A stretch of 32,007 bases of DNA from an uncultured bacterium (lineage in GTDB: Bacteria; Gemmatimonadota; Gemmatimonadetes; Longimicrobiales; RSA9). The DNA is taken from positions 1 to 32,007 of the forward strand of contig CALKIP010000132.1 in NCBI GenBank assembly GCA_937995995.1, given 5' to 3'. The notes under the pieces were generated by a model that did not search any database, was not told the DNA's origin, and was given only the letters and a program-made list of their open reading frames with translations. Shown one piece after another: positions 16,690 through 22,804 of the stretch. Positions within the stretch are counted from its first letter, which is position 1; every line of letters begins with the position of its first letter. The position numbers and the translations under genes were made by a program.

Positions 16690-16764
16690 GGGCGCTTAGC
16701 TCAGCTGGTCCAGAGCGCCTGCCTTACAAGCAGGAGGTCGCTGGTTCGAATCCAGCAGCGCCCA
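16690..16764 (+). tRNA. tRNA-Val (anticodon TAC)
   Basis: A complete 75-nt cloverleaf. The acceptor stem GGGCGCT/AGCGCCC is perfect, with discriminator A at 16764. The D arm is GCTC/GAGC with a GG-containing loop. The anticodon stem is CCTGC/GCAGG, with loop CTTACAA giving anticodon TAC, which reads GUA (Val). The variable loop has five bases (AGGTC). The T arm is GCTGG/CCAGC with loop TTCGAAT. CCA is not encoded (16765-16767 are TGG). It is followed at once by an intrinsic terminator. Confidence 0.97.
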
Positions 16765-16770
16765 TGGTGA

Positions 16771-16807
16771 CCGGAGCTTCCTTCGTCGAGGAAGCTCCGG
16801 TTTTTTT
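16771..16807 (+). terminator. Intrinsic terminator after tRNA-Val
   Basis: A perfect 11-bp stem (CCGGAGCTTCC, 16771-16781, with GGAAGCTCCGG, 16790-16800) and an 8-base loop are followed by seven T (16801-16807). It ends the small-protein/tRNA transcript. The T run touches the stop codon of the convergent cupredoxin gene. Confidence 0.93.
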
Positions 16808-17312
16808 ATTCGGGGCCGATGTCGAGCGTGGTGCGCATGCCCTTCTCCGAGTGGTCACCGTGCTCGTCTTCGATGGGGCAGTAAAGGGTGTAGGTCCCTT
16901 CCGACAGATCCGTGACCAGGGTCGCCTGCCCACCCGGCGGGATGGGAGACGTCTCCCACCGCTCCTCGCCTCGCTCGACGACGAAGGCGTGCGGATAGAG
17001 CCCGTCGTTCACGACCAGGAACTCGTGGCGTCCGGCGCGCGGCTCATGGGGCTCGAGGAAGATTTCCCACTCGCTCAGGGTGACGACGATCGGGGTGTGC
17101 GGAGTTTCGGGGCCAGGCAGCGGCGATGGTGCCTCGGCGGCCGGGGTCCGCAGTTCACGCCGGGGCGGCTCATCGGTCTCGCAGGCGGTGATCGCAAGGG
17201 CGAAAAACGAGGCGGTCGCGATCAGGAGGCTGGCGGGTTTTCGCCTGCGCTTCGCGGCGCTGGCGTCCTTCCCGTACTGCTTTCTTCCGCGCGCACCGGT
17301 GCCTGGTGTCAT
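16806..17312 (-). CDS. Cupredoxin-like lipoprotein
   Basis: A 168-residue protein. The Arg/Lys-rich N-terminus and hydrophobic segment (about 27-43) end in a lipobox ITAC with C44 as the lipidation site. A Pro-rich spacer (about 48-75) is followed by a cupredoxin beta-barrel. Likely type 1 copper ligands are H108 (YPHAF), C145 (LYCP), H151 or H154, and M159 (EKGM). The Cys-to-Met loop is longer than in plastocyanin and rich in His and acidic residues. The start at 17312 is chosen because GGAGG lies 7 bases upstream. The adjacent ATG at 17315 is possible, and a longer frame to 17360 lacks a good site. It probably carries electrons or binds copper at a membrane surface. It is divergent from the TonB receptor. 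Confidence 0.82.
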   Translation of the reverse strand: MTPGTGARGRKQYGKDASAAKRRRKPASLLIATASFFALAITACETDEPPRRELRTPAAEAPSPLPGPETPHTPIVVTLSEWEIFLEPHEPRAGRHEFLVVNDGLYPHAFVVERGEERWETSPIPPGGQATLVTDLSEGTYTLYCPIEDEHGDHSEKGMRTTLDIGPE

Positions 17313-17373
17313 CATGATTCCTCCGCACATTCGAGGCGGTCCTCCTGGACTGGGGCGCATGAACCGCGCCAGT

Positions 17374-17392
17374 GGGAGTGGGCGGGCGGGGG
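17374..17392 (+). other. Potential G-quadruplex tract
   Basis: Four G runs of at least three (17374-17376, 17380-17382, 17384-17386, 17388-17392) with loops of 3, 1 and 1 bases fit the standard G-quadruplex pattern. It lies directly before the first hairpin of the array. A second G-rich stretch (GGAGGTGGGGTTGGGGG) follows the last hairpin. Confidence 0.5.
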
Positions 17393-17498
17393 CTGCCTTC
17401 GGCAGCGGGAGTGCCGGCCTTCGGCCGTCGGGAGGGCGCCGCTGCGCGGCGCGGGAGGGCCGCCTGACGGCGGCGGGAGAGCTGCTTCGCAGCGGAGG
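17392..17498. repeat. Array of five tandem hairpins spaced by GGGAG
   Basis: Five consecutive inverted repeats: GCTGCC-TTC-GGCAGC (17392-17406); a 17-base palindrome centred on CTTCG with one mismatch (17413-17429); GCGCCGC-TGC-GCGGCGC (17436-17452); GCCGCC-TGAC-GGCGGC (17459-17474); GCTGC-TTC-GCAGC (17481-17493). Each is followed by GGGAG (the last by GGAGG). Their centres are about 20-23 bases apart, near two helical turns. Stem sequences differ between units while pairing is kept and the spacer is constant. The function is unknown. They could fold in RNA or as cruciforms, or be a mobile palindromic repeat family. Confidence 0.85.
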
Positions 17499-17558
17499 TG
17501 GGGTTGGGGGCGAATATGCGCTTGCGATTGCACCCGGACTGGCGCATGGACAAGCGGT

Positions 17559-17588
17559 TTGAAATGCGAGGGGTGGTGGGGATACTCT
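17559..17588 (+). promoter_or_regulatory. Weak sigma70-like promoter candidate for the TonB receptor
   Basis: TTGAAA (17559-17564), an 18-base spacer and TACTCT (17583-17588) lie 62 bases before the receptor ATG. The -10 match is poor (3 of 6), so this is a low-confidence call made mainly from position. Confidence 0.3.
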
Positions 17589-17650
17589 ACCTCTGGTTCG
17601 GCGCCGGCCGACTTGGGCGGCGCGTCGGTGGACAAGTGCATGGAGGAATC

Positions 17651-19723
17651 ATGAGGCCGCGCTCTCTCCTGGTGATGCTGAGTGCCGCCACGACCCTGTT
17701 GCTCGCTCCCGGCTCCCTGGCCGCACAGGAGCCGATGGCCGATACCGTGGATGCGATTCCACTGGCGCCGCTCGAGGTGACGGTGCTTCGGGCGCCTCTC
17801 CCGGCGGACCTCGCACCGTACGCGGTCGAGGCGCTGTCTCACGCGGTGTCGGACCGTGCGAGGCCGGGGCTCGGCCTGGACGAGGTGCTGCGAGGAGTGG
17901 CGGGGGTGCAGGTGGACAATCGCTACAATCACGCATTGGGCGAGCGGGTGTCGGTCCGGGGGTTCGGGGCACGCTCACAGTTCGGGGTGCGCGGCGTGAA
18001 GGTGGTCGTGGACGGGATCCCGGCCACGCTCCCCGATGGTCAGACGCAGCTCAACCATGTGGACCTGAGATCGCTCGAGCGGGTCGAGATCGTTCGCGGC
18101 CCGGCGTCGGCGCTCTGGGGCAATGCGGCGGGTGGGGTCCTCCAGCTCGAGACGGAAGCGCCACCCGGGGGGCCGCTTCGGCAGAAGGTGGAGGCGGTGG
18201 CCGGGGCCGATGGGATGCTGCGCCTCTCGAGCGTGACGGGCGGTCGCAGTGGAAACGCCTCGTACCGGGCGGCCATTTCCCAATTCTCGACGGATGGGCA
18301 CCGGGAGTGGGGGCGGGCGGAGAACGTGCGAGCGAACGTGCTACTGGCGTACGCCCGCGGCGCGGATGAATTCCGGCTGATGGGGAACGTCGTCCGCTAC
18401 GACGCACAGAACCCCGGCTCGCTCTCGACGGCGCAGCTCGCCGAGGATCGTGCACAGGCGCACGCCAACAACCGCAGGCAGGCGACGGGCGAGGATGCCA
18501 CGCAAGCGCAGCTCGGCGGTGTCTGGCGCCGCGCGCTCGGGCTCGGCACCCTGGAGGTGTCGGCGTTCGGCACGACGAAGGATCTGAACAACCCGATCCC
18601 GAACACGATCATCGATGTCGACCGGCAGGCCGGCGGCGGGCGAGTCCTCCTGCATGCGGCGTCCGATGTCGCCGGACGGGAGGTGCGCTGGGCGGTGGGC
18701 ATCGAGGCGGAGCTCCAGCGTGACGACCGTGAGAACTGGACGAACGAGGAGGGGGAGCGGGGCGAGCTCACGCTGGACCAGCGCGAGCGAGTCACGGGTG
18801 GCGCGGCGTTCGCCCAGCTTTCGGTGCCACTCGTCTCCCGACTTCGCACACAGGCGGGGCTCCGCTACGACCGATTCCGCTTCGAGGCGGAGGACCGGCT
18901 CATCGACGATCTGAACCCGGACGATTCGGGGAGCCGCGATCTGGACGCGATCAGCCCGAGCATCGGGCTCCTGTTCGAGGTGGATGGGCGCGCCCGGCTC
19001 TACGCCAACCTCAGCACGTCGTTCGAGACGCCCACGACGACGGAGCTCGCAAATCGACCGACCGGGGCCGGCGGGTTCAATCCAGAGCTCGAGCCGCAGA
19101 GGACGCGGTCTTACGAGGCGGGGGCGAAAGGACGCGTCGGGGCGGTGGCGTATCAGCTCGCCGCCTACCGGGCACGGGTCGAGGATGCGCTGATCCCCTT
19201 CGAGGTGCCGGATGCAGCGGGACGGCAATTCTTCCGGAACGCGGGCTCGGCACTGCACCGCGGGATCGAGGCGACGGCGTCGCTCACGGCGTTCGACCGC
19301 CTGACGGCGCGGTTGGCGTGGGCGTACACGGATGCCCGCTTCGAGGAGTACGCCACGGAGGACGGCACGTACGATGGCCTTCGGGTGCCGGGTGTCGCGC
19401 CGTTCCGCTTCGATGCCACGCTCACCTACCACGACCCCGTGGGGTGGTATCTCGGCGTGGACCACCGCCGCGTGTCGCGGACCCCGGTGAACGACGCCAA
19501 CGATGCCTACTCACCACGGTACGATGTGACCGACTTGCGCGCCGGGGTCGAGATGCTTCGGCTCGGCGTGGCGGAGGTGTCGCCCTTCGTGGGCGTGACC
19601 AACGTCTTCGATGCCGCGTACAACACTTCGGTGACGGTGAACGCGTTCGGAGGACGCTACTTCGAGCCCGCGCCCGGACGGTCTCTGTACGTGGGTGCGA
19701 GCGTCGCCTTCGGAGGTCCGTAG
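17651..19723 (+). CDS. TonB-dependent outer-membrane receptor, PqqU/YncD-like
   Basis: A 690-residue receptor. The signal peptide is about residues 1-25 (ending LAAQ). The plug domain has LDEVLRGVAGVQV, SVRGFGARSQFGVRG, VVVDGIPATLPDGQTQ and ERVEIVRGPASALWGNAAGG, then a long beta-barrel with FETPTTTEL and a terminal GGRYFEPAPGRSLYVGASVAF strand. The RGFGxRxxxGVRG, DGIPATxPDGQ and NGRYYEPAPGR blocks are those I know from E. coli YncD, now called PqqU, the importer of pyrroloquinoline quinone. The substrate here is therefore possibly PQQ, by analogy only. The start ATG at 17651 has GGAGGA just upstream. A longer frame to 17498 runs through the hairpin region and is rejected. The neighbouring cupredoxin is compatible with periplasmic redox chemistry. 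Confidence 0.92.
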   Translation: MRPRSLLVMLSAATTLLLAPGSLAAQEPMADTVDAIPLAPLEVTVLRAPLPADLAPYAVEALSHAVSDRARPGLGLDEVLRGVAGVQVDNRYNHALGERVSVRGFGARSQFGVRGVKVVVDGIPATLPDGQTQLNHVDLRSLERVEIVRGPASALWGNAAGGVLQLETEAPPGGPLRQKVEAVAGADGMLRLSSVTGGRSGNASYRAAISQFSTDGHREWGRAENVRANVLLAYARGADEFRLMGNVVRYDAQNPGSLSTAQLAEDRAQAHANNRRQATGEDATQAQLGGVWRRALGLGTLEVSAFGTTKDLNNPIPNTIIDVDRQAGGGRVLLHAASDVAGREVRWAVGIEAELQRDDRENWTNEEGERGELTLDQRERVTGGAAFAQLSVPLVSRLRTQAGLRYDRFRFEAEDRLIDDLNPDDSGSRDLDAISPSIGLLFEVDGRARLYANLSTSFETPTTTELANRPTGAGGFNPELEPQRTRSYEAGAKGRVGAVAYQLAAYRARVEDALIPFEVPDAAGRQFFRNAGSALHRGIEATASLTAFDRLTARLAWAYTDARFEEYATEDGTYDGLRVPGVAPFRFDATLTYHDPVGWYLGVDHRRVSRTPVNDANDAYSPRYDVTDLRAGVEMLRLGVAEVSPFVGVTNVFDAAYNTSVTVNAFGGRYFEPAPGRSLYVGASVAFGGP

Positions 19724-19787
19724 GCCGGCGACCTGGCCGACTCGCCGGTGAGCGCGGCGAATCGGGCCGGGCCACTGCGGATGGGAG

Positions 19788-19825
19788 CGCCGCGGGACCG
19801 GGCTGTGGCGCCCGGCCCCGCGGCG
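19788..19825. terminator. Long GC hairpin between convergent genes (no U tract)
   Basis: Arms 19788-19803 and 19810-19825 form 15 of 16 base pairs with one A-C mismatch and a 6-base loop. The structure lies between the converging TonB receptor and the small - strand gene. There is no T run on either side, so it is not a textbook terminator. It may act as a bidirectional, U-less terminator or mRNA end stabiliser. Confidence 0.5.
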
Positions 19826-19850
19826 TAGGAAGTGCGGCGTGTCGGCTGCC

Positions 19851-20249
19851 TCAGGCCTGGTTCGAGCGTCTCGATCCCGTCCGGATCGCGCCCGAGCTGG
19901 CGCCGCGTGTGGTGCCGCCGGTCTCGCCAATGGTGTGCGGCCGGCCGCCTTCGCCACCGGCGCTTTGCCGGGCTTCGAAGCGGTCCAGCACCTGGGCGAC
20001 CTCGCGCTGGATCTCGTCGATCCGTCCGTGGATCAAGGGGACGACGAGGCACGGTGTGCCTTCGGTGGATCCGGTGCCGAGCGTGCGTGCATCGTCGAGG
20101 TCGTCGCCCGTGTGCACGGGGCCGTGGACGACGAGGTCGCCTTCCTCGCCGGTGATGAACCGGTCCAGATCCCTGCGGTCAGTGTAGCCGACAGCCGCAT
20201 GCCGCGGCGTCGCCTCGTTGCCGGCCGATTCGCGCTCTCTTGCCGCCAT
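19851..20249 (-). CDS. Small protein of unknown function (132 aa)
   Basis: A 132-residue frame on the minus strand. The start at 20249 has a very good Shine-Dalgarno (AGAGGAGG) 6 bases upstream, which is the main reason for believing it. A longer frame to 20303 is less likely. The N-terminal half is charged and reads like a folded domain (YTDRRDLDRFITGEEGDLVV...), followed by a helical stretch (RIDEIQREVAQVLDRFEAR). The last 35 residues are Gly/Thr/Ser/Arg-rich and probably disordered. No signal peptide, membrane helix or known motif is visible. I do not recognise the family. It is convergent with the TonB receptor and divergent from the helicase. The opposite strand is also open here but has no ribosome site. 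Confidence 0.58.
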   Translation of the reverse strand: MAARERESAGNEATPRHAAVGYTDRRDLDRFITGEEGDLVVHGPVHTGDDLDDARTLGTGSTEGTPCLVVPLIHGRIDEIQREVAQVLDRFEARQSAGGEGGRPHTIGETGGTTRGASSGAIRTGSRRSNQA

Positions 20250-20315
20250 TTTGGCCTCCTCTCGCATCTGTGCGCCGCGGCTCCAGCGTCGCAAGATGCA
20301 CACCCGGTTCGCGGG

Positions 20316-20344
20316 TTGTATCGGTCGGGTCTCGCCTCCATATT
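20316..20344 (+). promoter_or_regulatory. Possible promoter for the helicase gene
   Basis: TTGTAT (20316-20321), a 17-base spacer and CATATT (20339-20344) lie in the 204-base divergent spacer upstream of the helicase. Each box matches 4 to 5 of 6 consensus bases. It would give a leader of about 100 nt. The evidence is pattern and position only. Confidence 0.35.
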
Positions 20345-20453
20345 GCCCGGTCTGATTCAGCGATCGCTTTCACCGCCTCTGCTCCCGGGCGGGTCGATGT
20401 GAATCGGGGGCAACCGGCATCATTCATCACCCGACCGGGATGTATCCAAAGGC

Positions 20454-22634
20454 ATGACGACCGAGGCGAAGTCCGCCCGTTACCTGTACGATCTCAATCC
20501 CGAACAGCGCGAAGCGGTGCTGCACACCGAGGGTCCTCTGCTGATCCTTGCGGGGGCGGGCTCGGGGAAGACGAAGACGCTGGTGCACCGCATCGTCCAC
20601 CTGATCCGCGGCAAGGATGTGGATCCGGCGCGGATCGCGGCGGTCACGTTCACGAACCGCGCCGCGGACGAGATGCGCGAGCGCGTCCAGGCATTCGCGG
20701 GCGCGGAGGCGCGTGCGGTCACCGTGAGCACCTTCCACTCCCTGGGCGTGCGCATCCTGCGCTCGCACGGCGAGCGGCTGGGATTGCCGAAGCGTTTCGC
20801 GATCTACAGCGGCCCGGACCAGCTCGCGGCGCTGCGCTCGGCCACGTCGGAGATCTCGATCGATGACGACCGCTTCGACCTGAAGCGCGTCCTGCGCCGC
20901 ATCTCGGACTGGAAGACGCGGCGCATCACGCCGGAGGCGGCGGCACGGGAGGTGGCGGAGGCGCGGACGCGTGGCAACCGCGCGGACGACTACGCGATCC
21001 TGGCCGCACACGCCTACCAGCGCTACGAGGAGACGCTGCGCGCCGCGGGCGCGGTCGATTTCGACGACCTGCTCCTCCTGCCGGTACAGCTCCTGGAGGA
21101 GGACGAGGAGGTGCGGCGCGACCTCTGGCGGCGCTGGCACTATCTGATGATCGACGAATACCAGGACACCAACGCGGTGCAGCTCGACCTGGCGCGGCTG
21201 CTCGCGGGGCCGAGACGCAATCTCTGCGTCGTGGGCGACGACGACCAGTCGATCTACGCGTTCCGTGGCGCCGACGTGGGCAACATCCTGGAGTTCGAGC
21301 GCCACTTTCCGGGTGCGCGTGTCATCACGCTGGAGCAGAACTACCGCTCGACGAGGCGGATCCTGGCCGCGGCGAACGCGGTGATCGCCGGCAACAAGCA
21401 CCGGCACGCCAAGCAGCTCCGGACGGAGAACCCGATCGGTGCGCCGATCGACTACTACGAGCACGCGGACGAAGAGGCGGAGGCCGAGACGATCGTGAAG
21501 GAGGTCTCGGTGCGTCGCTTCACGCAGAAGCTCGATTGGGGCGACTTCGCGATCCTCTACCGCACGAACACGCAGGCGCGTCCCCTGGAAGAGGCGCTCC
21601 GCGCCAAGGCGATCCCCTACCGCGTGATCGGCGGTACGTCGTTCTTCGACCGCAAGGAGGTCGCGGACACGCTCGCTTACCTGCGCGCCGTTGCACACCC
21701 GCGGGACGAGGTCGCGATCCGGCGCATCATCAACTACCCGACACGGGGGATCGGCCGCGCGACCGTGCTGCGCGTCGCGGAGCGGGCACAGGCGGAACAG
21801 GTCGGCTTCGTCGACGCGCTCGCGGCCGTGGGGCCGAACGATGTGGGCACCGCCCCTGCACGCGCCGTACGGGAGTTCCTGGAGCTGCTCGAGGAGGCGC
21901 GGAGCGAGCTCGAGGCCGCCGAGGCCGAAGCGGCAGCCGGCCCGCCCGGACCCGGACTGCCGCCGATCGCACGTTGGGCCGAGGCTTTCCTCGGCCGCCT
22001 CGGCATCGAGGAGGCGATCCGCTCCGATCCGCGCAACGCCCGCTCGGCCGATGCACGAGTGGACAACGTGCGCGACGTCGTCGGCTCGATTGCCCGCTTC
22101 GAGCGGCGCACGTGGGCGGAGCTGGCCGCACTCGAGGAGGAAGATGCCGCCGGTGGGCCGCCGGACGAGGAGGCGTGGTCGCCGCCCCGCCTGGCCGATG
22201 CACTGGCCCGTATTGCGCTCGCGGACATGGACGACCGCGACGACGACGACCGGGAGGACGATGCGACCGTCGCGCTCATGACGCTGCACTCGGCCAAGGG
22301 GCTGGAGTTTCCCGAGGTGTTCATCGTCGGCCTCGAGGAGGAGATCCTGCCGCACGCCCGCGCGCTCGAGGATGCTTCGGATCCGGAGAAGGGCGGCCAC
22401 CTCGACCCGCTCGCCGAGGAGCGGCGCCTCACGCTCTCGCTCTGCCGCACGCGTCGAAAGGGCGGCGACGCGGTGCCCCGGCAGCCGTCGCGCTACCTCG
22501 AAGAGGTGCCGAAGGACCTGCTCAACGTGAAATCCGCGGAGGCAGTCCTTTCCCCAGAAGAATCCGCCGAGCTCCGCAAGAACTTCTTCGCCCAGATGAA
22601 GCAAATGCTTGGAGAGGCAGAGGATAGGGGATAG
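20454..22634 (+). CDS. UvrD/PcrA-family superfamily 1 helicase, motif VI missing
   Basis: A 726-residue SF1A helicase. The Q motif is LNPEQREAV, motif I AGAGSGKT (K39), Ia TFTNRAADEM, Ib TFHSLGVRIL, motif II DEYQDTN (D234-E235), motif III GDDDQSIYAFRGA, motif IV EQNYRS and motif V LMTLHSAKGLEFP. The C-terminal PRQPSRYLEEVP is typical of PcrA/UvrD. Motif VI, normally read directly after EERRL as YVG-ITRAR, is absent: R658-L659 run straight into TLSLCRTRRKGG. That removes about 13 residues in frame, including the catalytic arginine. The enzyme would be a 3'-5' DNA translocase in repair, but is probably ATPase-defective if the sequence is correct. The ATG at 20454 has only a weak ribosome site. 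The stop lies inside a heptanucleotide repeat. Confidence 0.9.
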   Translation: MTTEAKSARYLYDLNPEQREAVLHTEGPLLILAGAGSGKTKTLVHRIVHLIRGKDVDPARIAAVTFTNRAADEMRERVQAFAGAEARAVTVSTFHSLGVRILRSHGERLGLPKRFAIYSGPDQLAALRSATSEISIDDDRFDLKRVLRRISDWKTRRITPEAAAREVAEARTRGNRADDYAILAAHAYQRYEETLRAAGAVDFDDLLLLPVQLLEEDEEVRRDLWRRWHYLMIDEYQDTNAVQLDLARLLAGPRRNLCVVGDDDQSIYAFRGADVGNILEFERHFPGARVITLEQNYRSTRRILAAANAVIAGNKHRHAKQLRTENPIGAPIDYYEHADEEAEAETIVKEVSVRRFTQKLDWGDFAILYRTNTQARPLEEALRAKAIPYRVIGGTSFFDRKEVADTLAYLRAVAHPRDEVAIRRIINYPTRGIGRATVLRVAERAQAEQVGFVDALAAVGPNDVGTAPARAVREFLELLEEARSELEAAEAEAAAGPPGPGLPPIARWAEAFLGRLGIEEAIRSDPRNARSADARVDNVRDVVGSIARFERRTWAELAALEEEDAAGGPPDEEAWSPPRLADALARIALADMDDRDDDDREDDATVALMTLHSAKGLEFPEVFIVGLEEEILPHARALEDASDPEKGGHLDPLAEERRLTLSLCRTRRKGGDAVPRQPSRYLEEVPKDLLNVKSAEAVLSPEESAELRKNFFAQMKQMLGEAEDRG

Positions 22635-22647
22635 GGGATAGGGGATG
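22620..22647 (+). repeat. Heptanucleotide repeat tract, left arm
   Basis: Four tandem heptamers GAGGATA, GGGGATA, GGGGATA, GGGGATG. They overlap the last codons and stop (22632-22634) of the helicase gene. They share the consensus GNGGAKA with the inverted tract at 22770-22804. They recall the short tandemly repeated heptanucleotides of cyanobacteria. Confidence 0.85.
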
Positions 22648-22803
22648 GCTAATTGCGACTGCTTGGGTCCTGGCTTCGTGACGTTGCGGTGGGTTCGGCG
22701 GGGGCTACAGCTCCGCACCTTTCCCGCACCCGGACGCCCGGGCAGCATCAAGATGTATCCGCCGTGAGCTATCCTCTCTCCGCTCTCCACTCTCCGCTAT
22801 CCA
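22635..22803. other. Convergent spacer bounded by inverted heptamer tracts
   Basis: The 169-base spacer between the 3' ends of the helicase (+) and the FakA-FakB gene (-) consists of the two inverted heptamer tracts and about 122 bases between them. The inner part contains short palindromic stretches (for example CCCGGACGCCCGGG) but no convincing gene, and no intrinsic terminator with a T run was seen. Confidence 0.6.
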
Positions 22804-22804
22804 C
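22770..22804 (-). repeat. Heptanucleotide repeat tract, right arm (inverted)
   Basis: Read on the minus strand, five tandem heptamers: GTGGATA, GCGGAGA, GTGGAGA, GCGGAGA, GAGGATA. All fit GNGGAKA, the consensus of the left tract, in the opposite orientation. The tract abuts the stop codon of the FakA-FakB gene (22804-22806). Confidence 0.85.

Larger units (their letters stand above)
17313..17650. other. Divergent intergenic region with hairpin array
   Basis: This 338-base spacer separates the divergent cupredoxin (-) and TonB receptor (+) genes. It holds Shine-Dalgarno sites at both edges (GGAGG for the - gene; GGAGGA at 17642-17647 for the + gene), a G-tract cluster, five tandem short hairpins (17392-17493) and a weak promoter candidate for the receptor. 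No convincing coding frame is seen in the middle. Confidence 0.75.

Noticed and set aside
16690..16807. tRNA-Val as an attachment site with an integrated element
   Set aside because: No integrase gene and no duplicate of the tRNA 3' end were seen downstream.
17392..17498. CRISPR array
   Set aside because: The constant part is only five bases, the units are palindromes about 22 bases apart, and no cas genes are present.
17080..17562. Forward-strand open frames across the cupredoxin gene and hairpin array
   Set aside because: No ribosome site or motif; the minus-strand frame has a lipobox and copper ligands.
19839..20402. Forward-strand open frame opposite the 132-aa gene
   Set aside because: No Shine-Dalgarno, and the minus frame has AGAGGAGG at the right distance.
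20427..22790. Very long open frame on the minus strand opposite the helicase
   Set aside because: It is the codon-bias shadow of the helicase gene in GC-rich DNA; it shows no known motif and its start lies in the heptamer tract.
22798..22804. TATCCAC as a DnaA box
   Set aside because: It is one unit of the heptamer tract, only a partial match and isolated.
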